NCBI RefSeq assembly: GCF_030908385.1
Contig: NZ_CP133091.1
Location: 903,501 to 967,500 of the forward strand
DNA: 64,000 nt
DNA from: Mangrovimonas sp. YM274
Lineage (GTDB): Bacteria > Bacteroidota > Bacteroidia > Flavobacteriales > Flavobacteriaceae
Direction: 5' to 3'
Positions within the stretch are counted from its first letter, which is position 1, and each line of letters begins with the position of its first letter. The notes under the pieces are model-generated. The model searched no databases and was not told where the DNA came from. It saw only the letters and a list, made by a program, of their open reading frames with translations. Of this stretch, positions 29,298 through 38,338 are shown in pieces. The translations under genes were made by a program, and so were the position numbers.

Positions 29298-30563
29298 ATG
29301 GAAAATACAACCACAACCTATTTCCCAACCTTGGAAGCGGTGAAAATGGCGGCAGAAAAATTGCAATCTGTCGTCTATCGCACGCCGCTCACCTCGAATA
29401 TGTTTTATTCACGGGGATTGAGGAGTGATATCTTGTTTAAGCGGGAAGACTTGCAGTTGGTGCGTTCCTATAAAATTCGAGGAGCCTATAATAAAATGTC
29501 GATCTTAAAAGACACTGAAATAGAGAACGGTGTGGTGTGTGCCAGTGCAGGTAACCATGCTCAAGGAGTGGCTTTATCCTGTAAATTGTTGAAAATTAAA
29601 GGGAGTATTTTTATGCCAACTCCTACACCAAAACAGAAAATCGATCAAGTTAAAATGTTTGGTGAAGATTATATTGAAGTGGTGTTGGAAGGCGATACTT
29701 TTGATGATGCCTATTTGGCTGCTATGCGCGAACAGGAGCAGACCAATAAAACATTTATTCATCCATTTGATGATGAAAAAGTCATTGAAGGGCAGGCTAC
29801 AGTTGGTTTGGAAATAATAGAACAGGCAAAGGAACCAATAGATTATGTATTTGTGCCAATTGGTGGAGGTGGTTTGGCTTCTGGGTTGTCAAGTGTTTTT
29901 AAGGAATTGTCACCTAATACAAAAATTATAGGAGTGGAGCCAGAAGGAGCTCCTTCCATGTCGGTTTCATTGAGAAACAAAAAAAATACGAAGCTAAAAC
30001 ACATTGAGAATTTTGTTGACGGGGCCGCTGTTAAAAAAGTCGGTGATAAAACTTTTGAAATCTGTAGGCAGAATTTAGATGACGTTATTACTGTTCCTGA
30101 AGGTAAAATATGCCAGACCATTTTGGATCTCTATAACAAAGAAGCTATAGTAGTGGAGCCGGCCGGAGCTTTGAGTGTTGCAGCTCTTAGCTTTTACGCT
30201 GATAAAGTTAGAGGGAGAAATGTGGTGTGTGTGGTAAGTGGAAGCAATAACGATATCACACGAATGGCGGAAATCAAGGAGCGGGCCCTCTTGTATTCAA
30301 ATTTAAAACATTACTTTATTGTAAAATTTCCTCAACGGGCAGGGGCCTTAAAGGAATTTGTGGTGGATATTTTAGGGCCTGGAGATGATATTACGCATTT
30401 TCAATATACTAAAAAATCCAACCGGGATAACGGTTCGGCGGTTGTAGGAATCGAGCTCAAATCGCCACAGGATTTGGAACCCTTGATCACTAAAATGAAA
30501 CTGCATAAGTTTTATGGAGACTACCTCAATAATAAACCCGATTTATTTCAATTTTTAGTATAG
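29298..30563 (+). CDS. ilvA: Threonine dehydratase, biosynthetic
   Basis: A 421-residue PLP enzyme that makes 2-ketobutyrate from threonine, the first step to isoleucine. The PLP lysine is in VRSYKIRGAYNK (about residue 60), with ASAGNHAQG and the phosphate-binding PIGGGGLASG. A single ACT-like regulatory domain occupies the last 90 residues (LKHYFIVKFPQRAGALKEFV), which should confer isoleucine feedback. It is the last ilv gene of the operon; no transaminase (ilvE) is present here. Confidence 0.93.
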   Translation: MENTTTTYFPTLEAVKMAAEKLQSVVYRTPLTSNMFYSRGLRSDILFKREDLQLVRSYKIRGAYNKMSILKDTEIENGVVCASAGNHAQGVALSCKLLKIKGSIFMPTPTPKQKIDQVKMFGEDYIEVVLEGDTFDDAYLAAMREQEQTNKTFIHPFDDEKVIEGQATVGLEIIEQAKEPIDYVFVPIGGGGLASGLSSVFKELSPNTKIIGVEPEGAPSMSVSLRNKKNTKLKHIENFVDGAAVKKVGDKTFEICRQNLDDVITVPEGKICQTILDLYNKEAIVVEPAGALSVAALSFYADKVRGRNVVCVVSGSNNDITRMAEIKERALLYSNLKHYFIVKFPQRAGALKEFVVDILGPGDDITHFQYTKKSNRDNGSAVVGIELKSPQDLEPLITKMKLHKFYGDYLNNKPDLFQFLV

Positions 30564-30646
30564 CTTAATAGCTTTTTAGTAATGGTTGGAAGAGTACTTT
30601 GTTGTATATTTATGCAAAGCATTCTTCATTAAAAAACTATTGTATT

Positions 30647-32239
30647 ATGACGTCTACGTTTACAGAAATTCCAGAACAATATCAAATTAAAAACCTCTTA
30701 CATCAAAACACTTATTTGGTTGGAGGAGAATTAAAAAAATGGAATGGTGAAACGTCTAATGTGTATTCTACCATTTCTTCTACGGAAGATTACCAGCCAA
30801 CTTTATTGGGGAGTATTCCAACCTTGGGAAAACCAGAGGCTTTGGAAGCTCTTGATGCGGCCTGCGATGCCTATGGGAAAGGACAGGGGTTGTGGCCAAC
30901 CATGAAAGTTGCCCATCGTGTTGCCTGTATGGAAAAGTTTGTCGAACAAATGAAAACCAAGCGCGATGAGGTGGTTAAATTATTGATGTGGGAAATTGGA
31001 AAGAATTTACCCGATTCGCAAAAGGAATTTGATAGAACTGTGGAATATATCTACGATACCATTGAAGACTACAAACAAATGGATCGGGATAGTGCTAAGT
31101 TTGAAAAGCATGATGGAGTCCATGCGCATATTCGTCGTGGGCCGTTGGGAGTGGTTTTGTGTTTGGGACCCTATAATTACCCATTAAATGAAACGTTTGC
31201 CTTGTTGATCCCGGCAATTATGATGGGTAATACTACTGTATTCAAACCTGCCAAGCACGGGGTTTTATTATTGTCGCCGCTGTTGGAAGCTTTTCAAAAC
31301 AGTTTTCCGAAAGGCGTTGTAAATATTATCTATGGCCGTGGCCGTACGGTGGCTACTCCAATTATGGAGACTGGCCGAATTGATGTATTGGCCTTGATAG
31401 GGAACAGTAAATCTGCTAATGCCCTGCAAAGCCATCACCCTAGACAAAACAGATTGCGATTGGTTTTGGGCTTAGAGGCTAAAAACCCTGCTATTATTCT
31501 TAAGGATGCTGATTTGGATTTGGCAATTTCAGAATGTATCTCTGGAACTTTATCGTTTAATGGGCAACGCTGTACTGCCTTAAAAGTAGTGTATGTGCAT
31601 GAAGATATTGCTGAGGAATTCAATAAGCGTTTTTCTGAAAAAGTGGATGCCCTTAATTATGGAAATCCATGGGATAAAGGCGCGCAGTTAACACCGCTTC
31701 CCGAACCTGAAAAACCACAATACATCCAGGAACTGATAGATGATGCCCTTGAAAAAGGTGCGGAAATTTTGAACGCCAAAGGAGGGGTGACAACTCCAAA
31801 TTATATTTTTCCAGCGGTGCTGTATCCGGTTAATAAAGAAATGCGGGTGTTTGAAGAAGAGCAGTTTGGCCCAGTTATTCCAATATTGTCTTTTAGGGAT
31901 ATTGAAGAGCCAATGGATGATATTGCCAATTCCAATTATGGACAGCAGGTAAGTTTGTTTGGGAGTGATGTGAAATCTTTGGCGCCACTTATCGACACTT
32001 TGGTGAATTTGGTGTGTAGAGTAAACTTAAATAGTTCTTGCCAAAGAGGGCCAGATGTGTATCCATTTACAGGTAGAAAGGATTCTGCAGTAGGAACATT
32101 GAGTGTGCACGATGCGCTTCGATCATTTTCCATCAGGACTTTTGTGGCGTCCAAGGATAATGATTATAACAATGCGATAATAAATAATTTGTTGGATTCT
32201 AAAGCGTCCAATTTTGTAAGTACGGACTATATTCTTTAG
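30647..32239 (+). CDS. gapN: NADP-dependent glyceraldehyde-3-phosphate dehydrogenase, GapN type
   Basis: A 530-residue aldehyde dehydrogenase superfamily member. I chose the ATG at 30647 ([13 protein letters not shown]) over a TTG 48 bases earlier because the extra residues look like leader sequence. Motifs are the cofactor-binding [18 protein letters not shown] and [11 protein letters not shown], the catalytic Glu in [13 protein letters not shown] and the catalytic Cys in [13 protein letters not shown]. The GapN group oxidises GAP straight to 3-phosphoglycerate and makes NADPH. It lies 83 bases after ilvA on the same strand. ilvC and gltBD both use reduced pyridine nucleotide, but a functional link is only inference. 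Confidence 0.82.
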   Translation: MTSTFTEIPEQYQIKNLLHQNTYLVGGELKKWNGETSNVYSTISSTEDYQPTLLGSIPTLGKPEALEALDAACDAYGKGQGLWPTMKVAHRVACMEKFVEQMKTKRDEVVKLLMWEIGKNLPDSQKEFDRTVEYIYDTIEDYKQMDRDSAKFEKHDGVHAHIRRGPLGVVLCLGPYNYPLNETFALLIPAIMMGNTTVFKPAKHGVLLLSPLLEAFQNSFPKGVVNIIYGRGRTVATPIMETGRIDVLALIGNSKSANALQSHHPRQNRLRLVLGLEAKNPAIILKDADLDLAISECISGTLSFNGQRCTALKVVYVHEDIAEEFNKRFSEKVDALNYGNPWDKGAQLTPLPEPEKPQYIQELIDDALEKGAEILNAKGGVTTPNYIFPAVLYPVNKEMRVFEEEQFGPVIPILSFRDIEEPMDDIANSNYGQQVSLFGSDVKSLAPLIDTLVNLVCRVNLNSSCQRGPDVYPFTGRKDSAVGTLSVHDALRSFSIRTFVASKDNDYNNAIINNLLDSKASNFVSTDYIL

Positions 32240-32250
32240 TGCTTTGTAAA

Positions 32251-32279
32251 AAGATTCTGTTCCTTTGGGATGGAATCTT
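32251..32279 (+). terminator. Weak hairpin after gapN
   Basis: AAGATTC pairs with GAATCTT, and an inner TTCC/GGGA pairing extends it. No T run follows, so termination is doubtful. Confidence 0.3.
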
Positions 32280-32376
32280 CATAATGTTAGCCCCTTATAA
32301 TCAATAAAATCATAATAATTATTAAAAATTAATGGGCAAATGAATGCGGTATTGAATAATGTTTTAAATTTGTGGC

Positions 32377-32448
32377 ATGCAAAAATTAAAGAATAATAAT
32401 GGTTTGATATGTAGGAGTTTGCCGTATAGCAAGCCCCGACGTGTTTAG
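32377..32448 (+). CDS. Candidate leader ORF 1 of the arginine operon
   Basis: A 23-codon frame from ATG to TAG that starts MQKLKNNNGL and ends SKPRRV. It begins five bases after TAAATTTG (32365-32372), a perfect TAnnTTTG box, so the transcript would be almost leaderless; the -33 element is not evident. It has three Arg codons, two of them adjacent just before the stop. A TTTAGTG/CACTAA inverted repeat follows (32444-32474). A regulatory leader is plausible but unproven. Confidence 0.35.
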   Translation: MQKLKNNNGLICRSLPYSKPRRV

Positions 32449-32507
32449 TGATGTTCTTCGTCTGGTACACTAAGCATTTATCATAATTTAGTTATTATTT
32501 TTTAAAA

Positions 32508-32603
32508 TTGAAAAAAACAGCACAAATAACATTCTTTAAAAATTCTAAGATTGCTCCCAATAGCAATCCTAGGCTTCGTGTTGTTTTTAGTCGCCGCCCG
32601 TAA
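32508..32603 (+). CDS. Candidate leader ORF 2 of the arginine operon
   Basis: A 31-codon frame with a TTG start (KKTAQITFF after the initiator) that ends NPRLRVVFSRRP. Four Arg codons fall in its last ten positions. It spans a perfect hairpin (GATTGCT-N6-AGCAATC, 32549-32568) and its stop lies in the GTAA loop of a second hairpin (CGCCC-GTAA-GGGTG, 32595-32608). No ATG start is available, which lowers confidence. Confidence 0.35.
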   Translation: MKKTAQITFFKNSKIAPNSNPRLRVVFSRRP

Positions 32604-32660
32604 GGGTGTGTGTCCTTTCTTGGAATTTTAGGTGAGTCCAATTCCGTTTCCAAAACATTT
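32549..32660 (+). promoter_or_regulatory. Structured 5' leader of the arginine operon
   Basis: Consecutive inverted repeats include a 7-bp hairpin, a GNRA-capped hairpin and two overlapping alternatives further down (GGAATT against AATTCC, and TTGGA against TCCAA, within 32620-32646). The overlap of alternatives suggests a switch. No terminator-like T run is seen, so translation control or an unrecognised RNA class are both possible. Confidence 0.4.
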
Positions 32661-32689
32661 ATTTAATATTTTTAATAAAAACAAAGGCA

Positions 32690-33304
32690 ATGAAGATTGT
32701 TATAGCAGATAAATCTCATGCGGTTTACGCGCCACAGATATGCGAAACCATTTCAGAATCCGCAAAAGTTAGAGGTACTGGAATAGCTAAACGCACTCCC
32801 GAATATATCATTACCAAAATGGAAAATGGTAATGCCGTTATTGCTTTGGACGGTGATAAATTTGTTGGGTTTTGCTATATAGAGGCTTGGGGTCACGGCA
32901 AGTTTGTAGCGAATTCTGGTTTGATTGTCCATCCTGATTACAGAGGCCTTGGAATGGCTAAGAACATAAAAGCAAAGATTTTTGAGCATTCCAGGACCAA
33001 ATTCCCAGATGCAAAGGTGTTTAGTATAACTACAGGTTTGGCCGTTATGAAAATGAATAGTGAATTGGGCTATAAGCCCGTAACCTTCTCGGAGTTGACA
33101 GATGACCAAACCTTTTGGAATGGTTGTCAAACCTGTAAAAACTATGATGTATTACAGCGGACAGAACAGAAAATGTGCTTGTGTACAGGAATGCTGTATG
33201 ATCCTAAAAAACAAGTTGCAGAGCAAAAGCAAATAAAAACGAAGGTATTTAAAAGGTTAAAAAGCATTAAGGAGAACCTGTTTTTAAAAAAGGAGAAACA
33301 ATGA
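32690..33304 (+). CDS. GNAT acyltransferase, probable N-acylglutamate synthase
   Basis: A 204-residue acetyltransferase-fold protein. The acyl-CoA site is in LIVHPDYRGLGMAKNIKAKIF (about 79-99, broken by family variation). A four-Cys set near the C-terminus (C146, C149, C163, C165; CxxC-x13-CxC) looks like a metal site and is unusual for GNATs. It is the first gene of the arginine operon and overlaps argG by four bases. The operon has no argA or argJ, so this enzyme is the obvious candidate for the first step, acylation of glutamate by acetyl- or succinyl-CoA. A GNAT in this position has been proposed for that role in Bacteroides. The basic C-terminal tail is of unknown use. Confidence 0.7.
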   Translation: MKIVIADKSHAVYAPQICETISESAKVRGTGIAKRTPEYIITKMENGNAVIALDGDKFVGFCYIEAWGHGKFVANSGLIVHPDYRGLGMAKNIKAKIFEHSRTKFPDAKVFSITTGLAVMKMNSELGYKPVTFSELTDDQTFWNGCQTCKNYDVLQRTEQKMCLCTGMLYDPKKQVAEQKQIKTKVFKRLKSIKENLFLKKEKQ

Positions 33305-34491
33305 GTAAGAAGTTAGTAATTGCGTATAGTGGAGGTTTAGATACGTCCTACTGTGCAGTAAGTTTGTCAAAGGCGGGCTATGATGTGCATGCCGTAAGTG
33401 TGAATACAGGAGGTTTTACCAAGGAGGAAATAAAGCACATTGAAGCCAACGCCTATAAAATGGGAGTGTCTACCTATAAAAATATTGATGCTGTTGCCAC
33501 CTTTTATAACAAGGTTGTAAAATATCTTGTGTTTGGAAATGTATTGAAAAACAATAGCTATCCGCTTTCTGTAAGTGCCGAAAGGATTATTCAGGCTATT
33601 GAAATCATTCAATATGCTAAATCCATTGGAGCCAAATATATTGCCCATGGAAGTACTGGTGCTGGAAATGACCAAGTGCGTTTTGACATGATTTTCCAAA
33701 CCTTGGCTCCAGAGATTGAAATCATCACTCCAATTAGGGATCAAAAACTATCTAGACAGGAAGAAATCGATTACCTGAAAAGTAATGGTATTGAAATGTC
33801 TTGGGAAAAGGCTAAATATTCGGTGAATAAGGGATTATGGGGAACCAGTGTTGGAGGTGAGGAAACCTTGACTTCAGGTCAGCCTTTGCCAGAACATGCC
33901 TATCCTTCACAATTGCAAAAAGAAGGTGAAGAAAAGGTAGTCTTGACCTTCACAAAAGGAGAGTTGACAGCTGTAAACGGCAAAGAAAATACACCACCAG
34001 AAAAGAATATTGAAATATTGAATGATTTGGCCGCTCCTTTTGCTATAGGAAGAGATATCCATGTAGGAGATACTATTGTAGGGATTAAGGGGCGTGTAGG
34101 CTTTGAGGCTGCTGCCGCGTTAATCACTATTAAGGCGCATCATTTGTTGGAAAAACATACTTTGACCAAATGGCAGTTGCAACACAAAGAATATTTGTCA
34201 AGTTTTTATGGGATGCATTTGCATGAAGGCCAATATTTAGACCCGGTGATGAGAAACATTGAAGCTTTCTTGGAAAGTAGTCAAGAACAGGTGTCTGGAG
34301 ATGTTACTGTAAGTTTGAAACCATATCACTTTACCTTGGACGGTATTGAATCTGCTCATGATTTAATGAATGCCAAGTTTGGAAGCTATGGAGAAATGAA
34401 CAAGGGATGGACTGCAGATGATGCCAAAGGATTTATCAAAATCTTTGGTAACCAGAACAAAATCTATCACCAAGTAAATTCAGAATCATGA
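33301..34491 (+). CDS. argG: Argininosuccinate synthase
   Basis: A 396-residue ATP-dependent enzyme that joins citrulline and aspartate. The PP-loop is LVIAYSGGLDTSYCAVSL at the N-terminus, followed by YIAHGSTGAGNDQVRFD, the citrulline/aspartate site, and the C-terminal multimerisation segment. It overlaps the upstream GNAT gene and the downstream argC by four bases each, which indicates translational coupling. The sequence is of the shorter Bacteroidota type. Confidence 0.94.
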   Translation: MSKKLVIAYSGGLDTSYCAVSLSKAGYDVHAVSVNTGGFTKEEIKHIEANAYKMGVSTYKNIDAVATFYNKVVKYLVFGNVLKNNSYPLSVSAERIIQAIEIIQYAKSIGAKYIAHGSTGAGNDQVRFDMIFQTLAPEIEIITPIRDQKLSRQEEIDYLKSNGIEMSWEKAKYSVNKGLWGTSVGGEETLTSGQPLPEHAYPSQLQKEGEEKVVLTFTKGELTAVNGKENTPPEKNIEILNDLAAPFAIGRDIHVGDTIVGIKGRVGFEAAAALITIKAHHLLEKHTLTKWQLQHKEYLSSFYGMHLHEGQYLDPVMRNIEAFLESSQEQVSGDVTVSLKPYHFTLDGIESAHDLMNAKFGSYGEMNKGWTADDAKGFIKIFGNQNKIYHQVNSES

Positions 34492-35465
34492 TTAGAACCG
34501 GAATTATTGGTGGCGCAGGGTATACGGCAGGAGAGCTCATAAGATTGCTATTGCACCATTCGCAAACCAAAATCGATTTTATTTATAGTACATCCAACGC
34601 AGGTAACCCTGTTAGTGCCGTTCACCAAGATTTGTTGGGTATCACTGATTTGCAGTTTTCAAGCACTATCAATCCTGAGGTAGATGTGTTGTTTTTGTGT
34701 TTGGGACACGGTAACTCTAAAGCGTTTTTGGAAAACAATCAGTTTGCCGATCATACAAAGATTATCGATTTAAGTAATGATTTTAGATTGGAAGCCGACA
34801 AGACCTTTCAAGGGAAAACCTTTGTGTATGGACTTCCAGAATTAAATAAAGCAGACATTAGAAAAGCTGATTATATTGCTAACCCGGGATGTTTTGCTAC
34901 CGCTATTCAATTGGCATTATTACCTTTGGCTAGTGCAGGGAAATTGCATGATGATGTGCATGTAAATGCCGTAACAGGGGCAACTGGAGCAGGAACTTCA
35001 TTGTCCGATACTACGCATTTTACTTGGAGAGACAACAACTTTTCATATTATAAACCGTTTACCCATCAACATTTGGGGGAAATCAACCAGTCGGTAAAAC
35101 AGTTGCAATCCAGTTTTGATGCTAATATTTTGTTTATGCCTAACAGAGGGGATTTTTCAAGAGGAATTTTCGCTACGGCCTACACCAAATTTGATGGTGA
35201 TTTGGAAGAAGCCAAGGAGCTGTATGAAGCCTGTTATAAGGACGATGCCTTTACTTTCGTGTCCCAAAATCCATTGCACCTAAAGCAGGTAGTAAATACC
35301 AATAATTGTTTTGTGCATTTGCACAAGCACGATGGAATGCTGTTGGTAACAAGTATCATTGATAATTTGCTGAAAGGCGCTTCGGGTCAGGCAATCCAGA
35401 ATATGAACTTGATGCATGGATTTTTTGAAACCGAAGGATTGAATTTAAAAGCCAATTATTTTTAA
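34488..35465 (+). CDS. argC: N-acetyl-gamma-glutamyl-phosphate reductase
   Basis: A 325-residue NADPH-dependent reductase. The N-terminal Rossmann motif is IIGGAGYTAGELIRLLLHH, and the catalytic Cys is in IANPGCFATAIQLALLPL. It also has VNAVTGATGAG and the late HLHKHDGMLLVTSIIDNLLKGA segment (quoted in part). It reduces the acylglutamyl phosphate made by ArgB. The substrate's acyl group may be acetyl or succinyl in this operon. Confidence 0.93.
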   Translation: MIRTGIIGGAGYTAGELIRLLLHHSQTKIDFIYSTSNAGNPVSAVHQDLLGITDLQFSSTINPEVDVLFLCLGHGNSKAFLENNQFADHTKIIDLSNDFRLEADKTFQGKTFVYGLPELNKADIRKADYIANPGCFATAIQLALLPLASAGKLHDDVHVNAVTGATGAGTSLSDTTHFTWRDNNFSYYKPFTHQHLGEINQSVKQLQSSFDANILFMPNRGDFSRGIFATAYTKFDGDLEEAKELYEACYKDDAFTFVSQNPLHLKQVVNTNNCFVHLHKHDGMLLVTSIIDNLLKGASGQAIQNMNLMHGFFETEGLNLKANYF

Positions 35466-35477
35466 ACATATAAGTCT

Positions 35478-36278
35478 ATGAAATTAGCCGTTATTGGATC
35501 AGGTAATTTAGGGCAGTCTATTGCCAAGGGGTTAATCACTACCAATGCCGTTACAACCTTGTATTTAACAAGAAGGCATGTGGAGGCACTTTCAGAATTC
35601 GAAGGATATAAAGGAGTTACAACCACAAACGACAATGTGTTGGCAGTGAAGCATTCCGATATTCTCATTTTTGCAGTGCAACCCTCTCATTTGGAAGCCA
35701 TTTTGAAAGAAGTAGCTCCCTACCTGACTGAAAAACATGTGTTAATTTCAACCATCACAGGATACACCATTTCTAGGATTGAAGCCATTGTAGGAGAGAA
35801 TCAATTTATCATCAGAGCCATGCCTAATACGGCTATTGCTGTTGGTAAATCCATGACCTGTTTGTGTAGTAATGAACAAGGTGCCAAGCGTATCAAGGTA
35901 GCCGAAGCAATCTTTAAAAGATTGGGACATACCTTAACTATTCCAGAAGCCCAAATGCAGGCGGCCACCGTGGTGTGTGCTAGTGGTATTGCCTTTTGGA
36001 TGCGTTTGATACGCGCTACTACTCAAGCGGCCATTCAATTGGGGTTTGATGCAGAAGAGGCTCAGGAGTTGGCGATGTATACTTCAGAAGGAGCGGCGAG
36101 CCTGTTGATTAACAACGGACATCACCCAGAGGAAGAAATTGATAGGGTTACTACTCCAAAAGGTTGTACTATTGAAGGTCTTAACGAGATGGAACACAAA
36201 GGCTTGAGTTCCTCTTTAATTCAAGGTATGGTAGCCTCGTTTAACAAAATCAACAATATTAAAAAAGAACAAATATGA
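35478..36278 (+). CDS. proC: Pyrroline-5-carboxylate reductase
   Basis: A 266-residue NAD(P)H enzyme that makes proline from P5C. The Rossmann motif is LAVIGSGNLGQSIAKGL, and the P5CR signature lies near the C-terminus (TTPKGCTIEGLNEME, after EGAASLL). It lies 12 bases after argC and overlaps argD by four bases, well inside the arginine operon. This ties proline synthesis to arginine synthesis, which share glutamate as precursor. Confidence 0.92.
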   Translation: MKLAVIGSGNLGQSIAKGLITTNAVTTLYLTRRHVEALSEFEGYKGVTTTNDNVLAVKHSDILIFAVQPSHLEAILKEVAPYLTEKHVLISTITGYTISRIEAIVGENQFIIRAMPNTAIAVGKSMTCLCSNEQGAKRIKVAEAIFKRLGHTLTIPEAQMQAATVVCASGIAFWMRLIRATTQAAIQLGFDAEEAQELAMYTSEGAASLLINNGHHPEEEIDRVTTPKGCTIEGLNEMEHKGLSSSLIQGMVASFNKINNIKKEQI

Positions 36279-37399
36279 GTTTGTTTAAGGTGTATCCGTT
36301 GTTTGATATCACGCCAGTTAAGGCGAAAGATGTCCTCGTATATGATGACAACGGTACCGAATATTTAGACCTTTATGGCGGGCATGCAGTGATTTCCATA
36401 GGGCATTCCCATCCCGAATACGTGTCGGCTATTTCAAATCAAGTGGCCCAATTGGGCTTTTATAGCAATGCCATTCAAAATCCATTACAGGAGGAATTGG
36501 CGGAAACATTGGCAAGGGTGTCTGGATGTTCAGATTACCAATTGTTCATGTGTAATTCAGGAGCAGAGGCTAATGAAAATGCTTTGAAGTTGGCGTCTTT
36601 CCATAACGGCAAAGAACGAATTTTAGCTTTTAGAAATTCCTTCCACGGAAGAACTTCGGCAGCGGTTGCAGCAACAGACAATCCTAAAATTGTAGCGCCA
36701 TTAAATGCGCAACAGCAAGTGGATTTTGTCGAATTGGGAGATTTGGAAGCTGTAGAAGCCATCCTAGTTAAAAATGAAACCTGTGCCGTGATTGTTGAAT
36801 GCATTCAGGGTGTTGGGGGATTGGACGAAAGCACCACTGAGTTTTATAAAGGTCTAGAAAAGTTGTGTCGACAATACAATACGCTTTTTATTGCCGATGA
36901 GGTGCAAAGTGGCTATGGAAGAACAGGCGATTTCTTTGCGTTCCAAAAACACGGAATAACTCCAGATGTCATTTCATTGGCGAAAGGAATGGGGAATGGA
37001 TTCCCTGTTGGGGGCATTTTGATCCATCCAAAATTTGAAGCGTCTTTCGGAATGTTGGGAACTACTTTTGGCGGAAACCATTTAGCCTGCGCGGCTTCTT
37101 TGGCAGTTTTAAAGGTGTTGGAACATGAAAATTTGATGACCAATGTAAAGGAAGTTTCAGATTATTTTATAGAACAAGCACAATCTCTCAAAGGTCTAAA
37201 GAATATTAAAGGTAGAGGCTTGATGCTTGGTTTGGAGTTCGATTTTAAAGTGGCCGATTTACGCAAACAGCTGATTCATAAACATAAAATTTTCACTGGA
37301 AGTGCGAATAATCCAAACTTGATCAGGATTTTGCCGCCACTAACGGTGCAAAAACAACATATCGACCAGTTTTTAACTGCTTTGAAAAGCGAATTATAG
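36275..37399 (+). CDS. argD: Acetylornithine aminotransferase
   Basis: A 374-residue PLP-dependent class III aminotransferase. It has YLDLYGGHAVISIGHSHPE at the N-terminus, CNSGAEANENALKLA, FHGRTSAA, the PLP-binding VIVECIQGVGG and FIADEVQSGYGRTG, and the PLP lysine in SLAKGMGNGFP. It transfers an amino group from glutamate to the acyl-glutamate semialdehyde. The gene runs directly into argF'. Confidence 0.93.
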   Translation: MSLFKVYPLFDITPVKAKDVLVYDDNGTEYLDLYGGHAVISIGHSHPEYVSAISNQVAQLGFYSNAIQNPLQEELAETLARVSGCSDYQLFMCNSGAEANENALKLASFHNGKERILAFRNSFHGRTSAAVAATDNPKIVAPLNAQQQVDFVELGDLEAVEAILVKNETCAVIVECIQGVGGLDESTTEFYKGLEKLCRQYNTLFIADEVQSGYGRTGDFFAFQKHGITPDVISLAKGMGNGFPVGGILIHPKFEASFGMLGTTFGGNHLACAASLAVLKVLEHENLMTNVKEVSDYFIEQAQSLKGLKNIKGRGLMLGLEFDFKVADLRKQLIHKHKIFTGSANNPNLIRILPPLTVQKQHIDQFLTALKSEL

Positions 37400-38338
37400 A
37401 TGAAAAAGTATACCGACATAAGCGATATTGCTGACCTTGATAGTTTGATAAGAGAAACCATTTTGTTGAAAATGGCACCTTTTGAATATCATGGTTTAGG
37501 AAAGCACAAGACCTTGGTGATGCTCTTTTTTAATGCAAGTTTGCGAACGCGTTTAAGTACGGAAAAAGCGGCTAGGAATTTGGGTGTGGAAGTGATGTCA
37601 CTTAATGTTAATGAGGCTTGGCAGTTGGAATTTGAGGACGGAACCGTAATGGATGCCAATACATCAGAGCACGTTAAGGAAGCGGCCCAAGTGATTTCAC
37701 AATACGCTGATATTATTGCGGTGAGAGCATTTCCAAGTTTGACGAATAAGGCTAAAGACCAGTCGGAATATATTTTAAAAAGTTTTGAAAAGTACGCTTC
37801 GGTGCCAATTGTCAATATGGAGAGCGCTACGGCACATCCCATGCAGGCTTTGGCCGATGCCGTGACTATTTCGGAATTTACAGAAACAAAACGTCCCAAG
37901 GTGGTCTTGTCTTGGGCGCCACATCCTAAGGCATTGCCTCAAGCGGTGGCCAATTCATTTGCATCCATGATGCAACTAATGGATGTCGATTTTCAAATCA
38001 CGCATCCAAAAGGGTATGAATTGGATCCTAACATTACCAAAGATGTACCAATTATCCATCATCAGGAAGAAGCCTTAGCCGATGCCGATTTTGTATATGT
38101 AAAAAACTGGAGCAATTTTAATGATTACGGAAAAGTGTTGAATACGGACCCTAATTGGATGATGACTGCTGAAAAACTTGGTAAGGCCAAGTTTATGCAC
38201 TGTCTACCGGTACGTAGAAATATGGTGGTTGAAGATGCTGTTTTGGATGGTAGTCAATCCATTGTGATGCAACAGGCCAATAACAGAACTTTTGCCGCAC
38301 AGATTGTATTGAAGCAAATTTTAGAAAATCTGAAATAA
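37400..38338 (+). CDS. argF': N-acyl-ornithine transcarbamylase (acetyl- or succinyl-ornithine)
   Basis: A 312-residue transcarbamylase. The carbamoyl-phosphate loop reads FFNASLRTRLST, as in the N-succinyl-ornithine enzyme of Bacteroides fragilis and unlike the STRT loop of ordinary ornithine transcarbamylases. It has HPMQALADA and a late HCLPVRRN. The specificity loop reads TSEHVKEA, with Ser where the acetyl-specific enzyme is reported to carry Glu, if my alignment is right. It acts before deacylation, which fits the presence of argE and absence of argJ. Confidence 0.85.
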   Translation: MKKYTDISDIADLDSLIRETILLKMAPFEYHGLGKHKTLVMLFFNASLRTRLSTEKAARNLGVEVMSLNVNEAWQLEFEDGTVMDANTSEHVKEAAQVISQYADIIAVRAFPSLTNKAKDQSEYILKSFEKYASVPIVNMESATAHPMQALADAVTISEFTETKRPKVVLSWAPHPKALPQAVANSFASMMQLMDVDFQITHPKGYELDPNITKDVPIIHHQEEALADADFVYVKNWSNFNDYGKVLNTDPNWMMTAEKLGKAKFMHCLPVRRNMVVEDAVLDGSQSIVMQQANNRTFAAQIVLKQILENLK

